A stretch of 64,000 nucleotides of DNA from Tomocerus qinae (taxonomy: Eukaryota > Arthropoda > Collembola > Entomobryomorpha > Tomoceridae). The DNA is taken from positions 17,497,001 through 17,561,000 of the forward strand of contig CM034550.1 in assembly GCA_020055645.1 (NCBI GenBank), written 5' to 3'. This document shows, in pieces, positions 28,701 to 41,600 of this stretch (positions are counted from its first letter, which is position 1; every line of letters starts with the position of its first letter). The position numbers and the translations under genes are program-made. Below the pieces are notes generated by a model. The model did not search any database, was not told the DNA's origin, and saw only the letters and a program-made list of their open reading frames with translations.

Positions 28701-31170
28701 CTACTATGAATTAAGAATACCAATGCTTTAAGCCGCCGTAGTACTAAAGCTTCTTTATATCAAAATCATTAAGATTCTGTTGCTGAATCTACCTTTTATA
28801 ATAACGTAATGTATGAGGACTAAATAAATATATTTTAATGGGGCATCGAAATATCAAATTATTATTTCTGCTGGGACTCAACAACATTGTTGACATGATG
28901 CTGCTATGCATCCGTAAGCTTACTTCTGGTAGTTTTAACTGATCGTCTCAAATGGATACTAAACATGATCCAACCTTTTATATCTCGGTTTTCATGTGAC
29001 TGAACATGATATTAATTAATTATATAGTGTACTGTAGGATAATTTTAATTATGAACATTTTGACATTTGTTATTACAAGTAGTTTGTTTAATGAAACTGT
29101 CATTTGCAGCAAATAACTAGCATAAGCTTATTACTAGTATGTTAATTAATTAGGTCATCAATTGGTAGTATGGTCAGATCTATGATTTTAAAATGGTCAA
29201 ATATAAGTGTTAGATATTTATTGAAATAGGAATAACTGTAGGTAAACCAGGTTTTAGGCAGGGCGGAGAAAGTAGGATATTTTTTAGACGGAGTGCATAG
29301 GAAGAGTAATCCCACTTGGTATGGAGTTGAGTTTAGTCCAGAAATTGTGGAGTTGAGTCCACTTTGTTCTCGTCATCCTCGTAGCTGAGTTTCTCAGCAG
29401 ATGATGGTGTTCCTCACTTGAGTCAACTGAACTGACAATGAATGGGACTCCCTTTTGCCTTGTCTTGCCTTTCTAACTCGAACACACACAAGACTATTTT
29501 ATTTATAGTCTATTGTACTGTGCGGTGTTTTGGGACTGGTTTCTGTTGTCGTTGCCAAAGTGCTTTATCTTCCCATGGGAAACATTGACAGAGCCTAGGC
29601 CTTTAGATTGTGCAACTATATACTATTGCCACTTGGAACTAGTCTAGCGTCTTCAGTGTAGTAGCTTGCCTATCCACATCCACCCACGTTTACAGGTTAT
29701 ACTCGACATTGAAGGGTAGACTAGCGTGGTGTGTACTTTTCCTATCTAAAAGTGCAATGTAATGCAACCACCTATATAATGACAATCTTGCTATAGTAAA
29801 TGAAATGATACATACTACTAAATAAATAGGTTGATATACCCGGGATAGTGTATGTGGGTACGTGTATGGAAAAAGTAGTGCTTTTTAGCTACGCTTCAAA
29901 AGGAATTCTCAGATGTAGGAAAGAAATAGGGGCGGAAAGTGAGAGATAGTTAAAGAACCTAGTGCGACGCTATCGTTTACTTGTTTTCCTTCCTTTTACT
30001 TTAGTTCTATTAAATTTTGTTGTTTACTAGCACCGGAATCACAGTATAGTCAAAGTGGAAATGAAACTCCTTCATACTCTGTCTGTATGTTCAATTGCAT
30101 TACATGGAAATGTCACTTTGAAATAAACTAAGCTGTATTTCCAGTCCACTTTACTAGTCTTCTTGGGTTGCACTTTCCATTTCCTCCTTTCTTTGCATTA
30201 AAACTTCAACTTTTTCACTCTCATATTGAATTTCACTGGTAGAAAACCTTATAGATACTTGTGTAAGGTGATGTTGCTCCAAGTTGCTTTCTCCATGGAT
30301 CTTCGCTCAAGTGCTCATTCGGCTTATCATTTTATCCTCTGAAATTCCATCCTAGTAGAACTTTGCCCAAGCGACTCGTATTCGGCAATGTAATTCAAAA
30401 CAAAAATTATGGAAGTTGCTTTTACATTTATATGACTTAAACTGTCGACCACAAAATGTATAAAGACCCACATGTCAGATAACATTTGTAATACTATATA
30501 ACACGGTGACACCAAATAGAATACCTAATTATATCCTTATTAGAGCAATATGAGATATAACAATGAATATGTGAATATAAAGATCCATTACTTTTTACAC
30601 CTTAGGCTATTGAGTAGGAACAACTCTTATTTTTAATGAAGCATTGAGTAGCAATTGTACTCATTAGGTTTTCGAGAGTAAATGGGAAAATGTCCATACG
30701 AATATTTTGAAGAGTTGAACTGTTGGATTCGACATGTTGTGTTTCGTGTTGTTTTGCAGTTTTGCCTTTGGGGTGACATTCCCCTCCATTCTCTTTGCAT
30801 TAGTTTATTGTTTTCCCACTTCTAATGCTCCTGCAATACCACATCATATACAACAGCAGAAGAAATAAATGTACCTTTCCTTTTTGGTTCTACTTACTTT
30901 TAAAAGCAACTCTCTCCCCAAGGTGAAAACGAGGGTGGAAATGGAAGTAAAAGGGATTGTGATTCTTACTTTCTTCCTAGTACTTTTCCTAGCTTTTTGT
31001 GCTCCCTCTTGCATTATCGTTTGCTGTCATTCGGGGCTGTAGACAGTGTTTATGTATAAAAGGCTGTCATGAAAATAAATGTATCTGTATTAGCCAATGA
31101 AGAATTCTTACATTTTGATATTTTCTAATTTTACTTCCCTAAGGTCATTACTAAAACTTCTATATTATAT

Positions 31171-31235
31171 TACGGCATTTATAATTCATTAATACATTTA
31201 CGCATTTCATACGCTACGGCATTTTTATAATTCAT
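31171..31235. repeat. Short direct repeat, about 20 bp, two copies
   Basis: TACGGCATTTATAATTCAT at 31171-31189 recurs at 31215-31235 with two extra T bases, 44 bases downstream. It is too little to assign to a family; probable local duplication. Confidence 0.6.
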
Positions 31236-34200
31236 CAAATTTTAGCCCTATTATTAATGAACAACCTGGACCGACCTAACTATATTTGTATGACAGTATA
31301 TTGAAAATCTACAATTGCATTAAAAATGGCTTGCAACATTTAAAAGAAAATTGAGCATTTGTAATTGACAGAAGAATTACCGTAATGGTTGAACAGATAG
31401 TAAATTACTGGAAATGTTTATTTGCTAAGGAAAAGAAGGAAGCTGAATGAAAGTCGTAATAAATGGTAGTCTTTTGGTTGCCATCTGTGAAAGTCCACTC
31501 GTATATCATTATTAATGCATTTACAGTCATAGTGCATCCTCTTGCATCATTATGTGAGAAAAGTTCACTCGGGCAATCCAAGCCATCTATAGTAAATCTA
31601 AGCCTGAAGCCATTGAGAAGTCCTCCAGCGAGCAAATAAGTACTGTATTGCACAGTGTAGACGTAAGTTTACTAAAAGAAAAACTTTTCCTTGGGAAAAG
31701 AAATAAAATTTCCGATGTTCTCTTGATATTCTAGTAGAGATAAGGATGTAGGAGACAATATAGAGAGGGCAAGCGATGCATTACTTTAGAAAAGATGATT
31801 TTGTGGTTCGGGTGCTATTCAGGTTCAGCTCAGCCCAGTTTCAATCTAATAGTGAACAATACGAATATATATGGGAACTCGGAAAATTATAAACTCCCAT
31901 TCATTCTCCATTTCTATGTTACCTACATCTGTAAGTACTATCGCATCCGTATCACAAGAATTCTGTCGCTATCTCTCATCTAAACATTCAAAACACTCAA
32001 AAGAAGGAAAAATAAAAAGATTTCTTTCCACAGTTCTGAAACTCCATTCCGGCTACTCCGCATCCTAGTATCTAGAGCAAAGACTCTAAACTTTTTTTCA
32101 GTTTGTACTGCGAGAATCCAAAGACTCGTCTTTTCTTCCCAATATACTAGTGTACTTACCGACTGAGTACTATATACATACAATATTAAACCAATACGTC
32201 CCACACTATCTTGTAAATATAGGTTACAGCGTGACATTATTTTACATTACTACGAAATATGGATCTCAAACTGTAGCAAACTTATCTATGGTACTACTTT
32301 CGAAAAAAAGTTAAAATAGTCTGAGTTTTGTCCGAAATTTTTTTAGATTTTGCCAAAATTGTCTGTTTTACAGAAATTTTTTGATGAAATAAGTTGAAGT
32401 GTAGGATACACAAAAGAACAATATATTTGACTACATTCCTATCGGAAGCGGACACTTGAACGGTTGAACCTCTTTTAGTTGAAGGGTACTAAACAAAACG
32501 GGAAGCTGAGAACGTAGGGAAGGATTTCATAAGAAAAAGTCGACAGAGGCTATATTTATCATAGAGTAGGAGTAGTAATGGCGGAAAGGACTCTTTAGTA
32601 AAATTTGATGCTGGTTCTTCTGTACTCGATTTCTACAGTACAAGTTATACATATATTATATTGGGTTAAAAGCACATTTTTCTATTTGTGAATATAGAAA
32701 TGCATACCTAGAAAGTTTAGTGGGTTTAGTTGAGAGTGTGTGGGAGCCGACCGCTCAGTCAACTCCAGTTAAAGAATAAAAGCATTCTTATTCTTTCGCC
32801 CGCCTTCTTCGTTTCATTTTATTTTATTTCATTCTATATGATCCACTCTGTACCTACGTGTACTTTATTTTCCACTCTTTCTCTGTTTTACAGATACGTG
32901 TGTCTTTTCTCTGCTCCGTACCATTCTTTTGACGGTAGCGGTGGCAAATGAAACGGGACTCAGGTCCCGTGCATGCACACACTGCGCCTACTTTATTTAG
33001 TTAGGTCTGAGAACATTGTAGAAAGTAGAAGAATGTGAAAGTTGCTTTCTTTCCTTCCCATCCTAATGCAATGCACATAACTCACCAAAACTTCAAAATA
33101 AGGGTTGAGTTATGGGACAAAGTGTGATTAATGAGACAGAAAACTACACTTTCTAAGTCTCCACTCTTCTGTTTCTCTGGCATTCCTATACTCCCCACCA
33201 TTGGAACCAGCAGTTCCTTATTACAACCTTTAATATCCACTATGGACTATGCATTCTAAAATTACAGACATACTTTCAGAAATATTTTCAATTGCCTCTG
33301 CTTTTCTCCTACTCTCTGTCCCTGTGAAAAATTGAGATTATAGAGAAACATCTGCATACTCAGATAATACATACTTGTCTATATTCAAAATAAAATTTAC
33401 ATGATTTACAGAGATTTCCAATAAAAATCCTTACGCCCCAAATTCATTTCATCTTAAAGTGGCTACGATATACTCCTTTACGTATTTCTATATAATAAAA
33501 GTGCATTGGTATGTTTATACTGTAAGTTTGATAATCCCAAATCCTTATATTCAACCGGGTTTAAGTTGTATCAAAAAATCAACTATTTTTAATGTCATCA
33601 TGTTTTATATCTACATAACTATTAGAAGAAATATTATAACTATGAAGAAATAAAAAAGTGTGAATGTCACTAATTCATAAAAATAATTACTGGCTAATTT
33701 TTCTATAAGTACCTTTGCAAGATCAATTACAAGTGTTAGCATGTTGCAAATCTATTCAAATGGTCATGATATTAAATCTTCATATAAACCTTAAGGAGTT
33801 GATAGGAAATATCCATTGTTAGTATGCCAAACCATTGCTAATCTTACGGATTTTTAAATCCATTCTTGGATAGTAGACCAATAGTTGCGTATTTAATTAT
33901 TTCAACTTGGGTCTCTAATTTTATTAGTTTTAAGTGTTTAGATTAATGTTATGTAAACGAATGACTAGTTACGTAAAACTATGCCAAGTGTTTAACAAGA
34001 AGGAAATTCTATTGGTGTTAAGTGCTATTTGAGTATATACTTGGGTGTCACAGAGTTCTGTTTTACCTAAAAACACTTGAAACTCAAAATGAAATCACAA
34101 GTCTAATATCAAATAAGAATGATGCATTTAATTGTAAATATACACTACAGAAGGGAATTTTGGTAAAAGTGATCTATTCATCAAAATAACATGAAAATAA

Positions 34201-37144
34201 ATGGGCTCTGCTAATAATTCATAATGAACTCCTAACATTGACTATGAATTGCAATGCAATGTATTGCAATGTAATTAAATAATTAAAAATTAGAATTAAA
34301 TTTGAGAAAACGATGCAATGAGCTATATTTTCTATGTCTAAGTAGATCTATCGCCAGATGATACTTATTTGTATACTGCAGTGCTTGATGAAGTTGGAAT
34401 TTTCTGCATCGTGTAAAGTAACAGTAGTGCATAATAAATGAAAGAAAGGGTGGATTATCATCACCCCAATTCAACTCCATCGAAACTAACGAGAGAAAGT
34501 TTTAGACTTTCTTACAAGGGATAAATTTCCGTCGTTCACATTAACAATAATGATCCATTGTTACTAGTATCTGTAGGTATTGGTGGCACTGAGAGATAGT
34601 TAGCACTATTCTAAGCACAAGCTCGAAGTATGAAAGACGAAAAGCAAGGTACGTACAAATGTGCTAGTTTGTTGCAGCCAAAATGTGAAATTATTTATTG
34701 TATGTTGAGTTAGTAAGCTAAGTTTATTCGTATTATTCAGTTGAAGGATTGTCCTTTGTTTCTCTACTCTCTCTATTCACCCAAAATATAGTATAAAATA
34801 CCCTTATTATTTATAAGTTGTGAGAGAGACGTGTCTATATTATTAGTTTGATCATGGACTCCACTACTATTGTACAGATATTAGAGATAAACTGATAAGA
34901 GGGTTTTAGCACCGCTCTGCGTGCAGTTCACAAGATTGGATGGATGAATAGATATGTTTTCAGCAAACAATGCTCTCTCCACGGCTTCCTTTCTCTCCAC
35001 ATTTTCCGTTTCAGCAAACAGGAATAATGCTCTTTAGACTTAGATACCTATTTATTATTTGTTCTCTCTGTCCCTTCTAATTGATATGGCCTAGTCTCTA
35101 TTTAATATGCTCCAAGTTTCTAAGTTATGTCATCTTACACATTGAAGCTATAAGCGTTTACTCGATTTTTTAAAATTCGTACTGATGAGCAATTCTAATA
35201 TCTATTATCCATATTTTTATCTTATGTAAATTTTTTACATTACTAATTTTATAGGTCGCTTCACTGTTTAAAGGTATATTTTCATCATTTTATTTCACAA
35301 CCAGCTAGAAAGTGATTGTAACCACAAAATTTACCTTAGATAAAATTATTTCATACTATTTTCAAAATTATAGCCTACAATTTTTGCAGCTCTTGTAATG
35401 TACTTATAGCAATCATTTTATTGGTTTTGATTATTTTTTGTATAGGCAAAGGAAACGCGCTTGTTTCAACAAATTAGTTCACTAATTAAACTTTTGATGT
35501 TTAGTAAATCTGATAATGAATTTATCAGTTTGTTGTTTCAATCTTAATAAGCATAGTAATTACATTTGAAAGTATTTTGTAAATGTTTCTTCTCACCACT
35601 ATCGCAATTCTTCATTTGTGCACGTAGTAGAATAGTTTTTTAGGAATCCCATTCAACATTCTTTTCGAAACAGATAATTTTCTGTGAAGATATTTAAAGT
35701 ATTTGAGAAGTAGATCATTAGATTCTAGCAAACTCATTTACATTGAACATAATAGCATTTTACACAGGTTTTTTTCAAATTGCATTGCAGCACAATGCTT
35801 ACGTATTCGACTGCATTACTAAAGCCATTATTATTAGTCTACTGCTTTTGTGGTACAACAGTTAGGTGACTAAAGTACGAGTTGAGGAGGAAAAAGTGAT
35901 TTCAGCATTTCTCAAAGAAATAGAATGAGTAGATTGTAATGGGTTAGCTGTATATTTGTATGAATGTATTTATTTAGTTCAGTTACGTTCGCTCGAGTTA
36001 AGCTAAGTTGAGCCAATGAAGATGGAAATGAAAGAATGCTGTGAGAAGACAAGACACAAAAAACAGACAAGATTTAGTGGTTGTTTTCTGGCAGAGAACA
36101 TGTCAACACCCATGTGCTCGCCATCTGATTACATGCCACTCTTCTATTTATGAGTCACAATTCATCTCTTACTCTCTCCACCGAACAATCTACACGCTTT
36201 CCTGGTTTCTTTGTTTGTTACACAACTTAAAACGATTTTGTACAGCAACAACTAAGTAAAATCCAAGGATTCTTACATATTATCTACTTGGTCGCTTTTA
36301 CTACAAAAATTCCACTCATTTCATCAATTCTTATCTTCTCGTACTGAATGCCATTAGTATTTAGGAATTTCTTGAAAATATCTGTAGTCCGTTAGAACCA
36401 TGTCAGTTTATATTGTAAATTGTGTAGATGCAGTGTTGTAGCATGTTTTTTATGTATTATTAAATGAAATGGATTAAGTCAGCACATCATTTGCTTTTTA
36501 TTGATAACAAATTAATTTCAACTCATATTAAAGAAGTAGGTGCTCGCACAGAATGTAAACATGTGAATCAAAAATATTTAACTTGTGTTAGAAAAAGTAT
36601 TTTATATTTTGTCAAAAAAGTAATTTTCAAAAATTTTCTGTTTAATTTTGAGTTTATGAATTGCGTAAAGATTACGAATCATGTCTCTACAAGTTCCATG
36701 TTCTTTTGCGTAATATTTGGAATAGGTATAGTTAGTTGTTAATATTAATCCAAGTTGTAGTTTAGATCTCACGTTCAAAACGAAAGTTATTATAAATAGA
36801 GTATAATGAGTTGGTAGAGGAGTTTAGGAATTCTCAAGATCATCTTCGTCAAATTCTATTCATGTGAATGTGAATTGAAAGAAAAGTTGCTGATTTGTGA
36901 GTTGAATGAGAATGGAGGAAGATTGGAACATGTGCTTGCATTTATTCTTTTTCTCTGGTATATAGACAGATTTGTATTATAAGTATAGTTTATGCTATAA
37001 TGTGCACTTGTGCAATTATAGTGTATTCTGTAGGAGGAGATGACGGGAAAAGTTACAGATTAGAGCGGAGTCTATCTCCTGTCTGCAATCAAGTATAAGA
37101 GGATGTATATGTAGTGGTAGTGCTTACGTATATATGTAATTCTA

Positions 37145-37172
37145 ACGGGGACAAGGGGGAATCTCGAACGAT
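37145..37172 (+). repeat. Left terminal inverted repeat of the transposon
   Basis: Twenty-eight bases with 26 matching the complement of 38636-38663. Mismatches fall at the sixth base (G versus A) and near the inner end (C versus T). The G-rich block GGGGACAAGGGGGAAT is unusual in this AT-rich window, and I saw it only at the two ends of this element. Confidence 0.85.
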
Positions 37173-37309
37173 CAATTAAAATACCAATTGTCTATGACAA
37201 CTAAAACTGTAGTATCAGAATAATAACTGGTAAAGGGTTTTTTATTGATGATGAAGAGGGAAATTTTTAAGAATTTGAATTTTCAAAGGAGTGCTTATCA
37301 AAGTGTAAG

Positions 37310-38469
37310 ATGGCAGAACTAAAAATGAGTTCTTCTGACCTGAAAGAATTAAACCGTGGGAAAAAAAGAAAGGTTAACTTCTATGACCATAAAAGCGTCG
37401 AAAGAAAGTTTCTGAAAAACTCCGGCATTGAATATCCTAAATTATTATTATTATCCTAAATCTAAATTACGTTTCGCGCTTCCCAAAACTGACACTTGTA
37501 GCTTGTGTGACAAATTAAGTATGAAATTGAAAAACTGTGATCCAAATCAACAGGCTCTAATACTTGAAACAGAAGCACAAATTGAGAAGCACCACGAAAT
37601 GTCCCAGTGTGGTTATACAGAGTTAAAACAAGATATATTGAAATCAAAACAAGAGAGTACCTATATTGTTATTTGCATTGATTTGCAAAAAATAATGTTA
37701 TCTCCACGCTTGACTCACGGTGAAATGTATTATTACCGGAAATACTCTTCGTATAACTTTGGAATTAGTTCACCGGGAGTCAGAAATTCAACTATGATGT
37801 TTTGGAATGAAGTAAATTCTTCAGCCAGGAACTGAAAGGACTCTTGTTGTGTGGAGTGACAGATGCTTTGGACAAAATTGCAACTTTTCAAACGTATGCC
37901 TTTTAAAACTACTAATGCATAAAGGCTACTTCACCGAAGTGCAAAAGAAAAGCTTAGTTAGTGGTCATAGCTTTCTGCCGTGTGATCGCGACTTTGCCAC
38001 CATAGAAAGAGCAGAGCGGAAGGCGATTATTCATAATCCAGACGATTGGTTAGATATTATTCGAAACGCAAATCTCAAAAATCCATTTGATGTCGTACAA
38101 ATGGCCAATCAAGACTTTTTGGATGTCTCCGCTCTATGTGAAATTATTCCAAGACCAGCAACATTCAAAATTAGTGCTTATCATATTATAAAAATGTGTG
38201 TGGATGCCCCAGCAAGTATACAAACTAAGATGACACATCTTCCGACGGAAGCTTGGGAAGTTCATCGCATTCATGCTCCTTTCGGGACTGGGGTTCGTAT
38301 TGTAGATCGTCCAGACTGGGATTCAAGTTTGTTAGAGGAAGGGGACCTAGCTAGAGCCTACGAAAGGGAGTTGCCATTGTCTGCGGAAAAAGTAAACGAT
38401 TTGAAGAAGATGATGGATTACCTTCCGAACAGCAAAAAGCAATATTTTCTGCCTCTACTGCAACCATAA
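37310..38469 (+). pseudogene. Broken DUF7869-like transposase
   Basis: Three open segments in three frames cover it. Segment 1 (37310-37459) begins MAELKMSSSDLKELNRGKKR, a basic N-terminus. Segment 2 (37428-37835) has TDTCSLCDKL, a CxxC pair typical of this family, then ICIDLQKIMLSPRLTHGEMY and ends near FWNEVNSS. Segment 3 (about 37816-38469) has VVWSDRCFGQN and SGHSFLPCDRDFATIE, then a C-terminal part including MDYLPNSKKQYF. The order IDLQK ... WSDxCxGQN ... GHSxLPCDRDFxxIE matches the insect and cnidarian proteins annotated DUF7869. The three acidic positions (IDLQ, WSD, CDRDF/E) suggest a DDE-type RNase H-like nuclease; that is inference. The N-terminal third is shorter than usual for the family, so an internal deletion is likely besides the two frame breaks. 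No intact product is expected. Confidence 0.75.
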
Positions 38470-38635
38470 TTCTCATTTATTGCAACTCATGCAAATTGTT
38501 TCAGTTCTTTCACTTTCGTTATCTAAATGATGATGTTATGGAAATTCGAGTCACAACAGTGTTGTTGGACGTTCCCTAAATATAAAAGTTTGTTTATAGT
38601 TTTACATTTTGTTTATTGAAGGGTTATTTAATTTT

Positions 38636-38663
38636 ATCATTCGAGATTCCCCCTTGTTCCCGT
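38636..38663 (-). repeat. Right terminal inverted repeat of the transposon
   Basis: It reads ATTCGAGATTCCCCCTTG on the + strand from 38638. It lies 166 bases past the end of the transposase frame and mirrors the left end with two mismatches. Confidence 0.85.
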
Positions 38664-41600
38664 CAGGATTTCATATCTAGAAGAGATTGAGCTAAAGAGT
38701 CAAATTTAGCTTAATGTAGAAAAGACGGAAGGATGAGGAAGAGTTTTCAAAGCAAGTCGTGATCCTATTTGACTATGAGCGCAATCCGTTATTTTGCATT
38801 CTGAACTGAGCTGAAGTGAAGTGAAGAATTGGAGTCGAAGTAAACTGACGGAGACAGAATGAGTTTAGTAGAGTCGACTTAAGTTGAATTGACTGTGAGA
38901 GTAGATTTTTATGTATGTAGAATGCAGCTTTATAGTTTCCCTTGGTATTATGCCAGGGCTACCTACGACGGGACAGGGCAAAGTACAGAGGGAGAGAGAA
39001 AACACTGCAGAGAGTCAGTTCAAGTTTGAGTTTACGATCAGCCTGAAAAGTTTTATTTTTATTTCACTCGAATTAGACTCAACGGATGATTTGTTGCCGA
39101 GTTTAATGGGAGATAAGTGGGTGCCGGTGAACTGGAAAAAAACTATTTAGTTTCCACCATCCAACTCTAAGTCAAAACGCACCATCAGTTCAGAATAAAC
39201 GGCTAAAAATCCTATGCTCTCCTCTCATCATCTCTTCATGTCAACATCAAACATTTCACTAACTTATTGCAATGTCATTATCCTACTTTACTTAGGGCAA
39301 TAAGAAATATTTTTAACTTTTAAATTCTTCATACTTAATTGGACTCACTTCCTATGCTAAATATAAATTACAAGACGGCAAAGACATTAAATTGTATTCC
39401 ATTTTTGTTGTAGAAAATGATCACACTTCTCTTCAGCTGAATAATTCTTTCTAATCCAGTATCTGCCCAATCATCTCATCATTAATATAATATATAAATT
39501 TTTTACAAAATCGGCCCTAAATCAAACAATTTCTACTACAAACCAGGTTAATATTGAATTTAACCTGCTACCCACAATCTAGTACGCATGCATGTTGTTT
39601 TATAAGTATTGCACTCATATATATTGAAAAATCGTAATAATCATACGAGAATGTAATAGAAAGTACGTTCCGTTTCATACAAATTGTCTAAAATTGTTTG
39701 CTAGACATTCCCAACCTCAAAAATTGTGTTTCTAAATGAAAAATTGTCGTTATCTTTATATAATTGCTATTTACATTTAATCCTCAATTTTGTAAGCTTC
39801 TATTTTTATTTACACTATTCAATGCAAGTGTTATTCGTGTCACCTTATCACATCATCTTGTACTTAAACGAATGAGACTGACAATCTTCATCCTTGCATC
39901 TTCATCTAAAACAATATTGCATATTCTAAGTGAAATAGCTCCGCATTTTACGTTCCTTTAGCTTCTACAAGAATAACCGTGTTACTTACAGACTTATGAC
40001 TCTGATGGGGATGAGAAGCCTTAGGCAAATCATCTCTTTCAGTTAGCGTAGCTCGTTTCGCTGCTAATCCAAAGGTTAGCTCTCAGATAAGAAAAGCTAG
40101 TTTAAGATATTTGTAAGCTGGTACATTTACTTATAACGCAACCTCGTTCAACGATCCAAACTTCTCGTTTACGCCACGATGAATACACATTTTATTTTCT
40201 AATGTATAGCTAGCTCCTTTCTACTTTCTGCAATTTCACATTTGTGTACGTGCTTCGGATTTAAAGATAAGTAACAAACTAATACAAAACTTTCATCACT
40301 TGTGTAATTCCCAATTTCGACTGTCTTCCTTCAAGAAATGCTAAGAAATTATAGATTTTAATTTTGTGCTTTATAACGGTTTTCAGAAAAGAATATCTGA
40401 TGTGATATAGTATAAAATTATATTTTTCCCATTCAAAGAAATAATTAACAGATATCAAGCATTAATATTCTGAAATAAATTTTTCCTCAAATTAATCAAC
40501 TAATCTCATTTTCTGTTTATGAACAGTGTAGACAGCCATCCATACTAACATTAAACTTTTTTCCTTGAGTTTTCTTCGTTTAACTATGATAATTTCAAAG
40601 TGTATTTGGGAGAAAATGAAAGAAATGTGCTTTAATCATTTGTTCTGAATTGGCAATTCTTTTTATGAATATTAAATATGTCCTATTTAAGTAAGTTACA
40701 CGTGGTTTTCACGTGAAAACTACCTATTAATTCTGCGGTATAAGGATCTAGAAGACCTTTGGTATGCATCAGGGCAATGTAATGAATGAAGCACGTAGAA
40801 AACGCACCTACTTAATAAACTGTTCTGTTGAGAGTAATAGGGAACGTAAATCTAGGTTTTCATCTGATGATGGAAGAGCTAAGGGGCTTAGTGTTGAGGA
40901 AAGATCTCTTATGTGGAACATAAGAAAGACAATACTTTAACCAGTAAGAAATAAGAAAAGGTAATGCTGATTTAGTTTTCCTTTGATACTCCACCATAAT
41001 ATGTAATGAAATGAAAGGGAACAATACAGAAAGTTAACAGTGTACCATTTGCTGTAATGATAATGGATGCTTCTACAAATGTGACTATCTAAGCTGGTCG
41101 TGATACTTGTTAAGTAAGCATTACATACCATTTCACCAGAATACAGCCTTTTGGCACGTGGCTAATCTCTTGTTTAAACCATCAATTTCTTGTCAAGAAA
41201 ACTCATTTTCACCTTTCTACTCTCTCTTCAATCAATCATCATAAATGTAATCCTTGCAAAATCTACCGTCAGACAATCCAAGACGAATTTCACCAGTAAA
41301 ATATATATACAATGTACTATATTGGTTCATAACCAAAAATTACAGAAATATAGAAACAACTATAGAGCACTTCCTCCAAATATGCAATAATTGGACAATT
41401 TTTTATGTAGGCACGACTTAAGAATAAAATTTTTTTCATATTCCTGCTAACACTTTTGACGGACTTATAGACTATTTTAACCTACTTGTTAGTTTAGTAA
41501 TGTTTTGGAGTACCAAGTTGGAAAAATGTGGCAAGCCTTTTAATTTCCCAAAACTGTTTTTGCTATTATAATTTTATCGTATTTGAAGAGCGAGTGCTCC

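Larger units (their letters stand above)
37145..38663 (+). mobile_element. Decayed DNA transposon with 28-bp terminal inverted repeats
   Basis: The left end (37145-37172) begins ACGGGGACAAGGGGGAAT. The reverse complement of the right end (38636-38663) begins ACGGGAACAAGGGGGAAT. The 28-base ends differ at two positions only. They enclose a broken transposase-like gene on the + strand (37310-38469), giving a compact 1.5-kb element. I see no matching target-site duplication: left flank ...ATTCT, right flank CAGGAT, so the duplication has decayed or the true tip is a few bases off. Ends starting with a run of G are reported for Sola-type transposons, but that family assignment is only a guess. 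Two frame breaks indicate an inactive copy. Confidence 0.8.

Noticed and set aside
36464-36742. 92-codon frame upstream of the transposon as a part of it
   Set aside because: Lies outside the inverted ends and has no similarity to the transposase; AT-rich chance frame.
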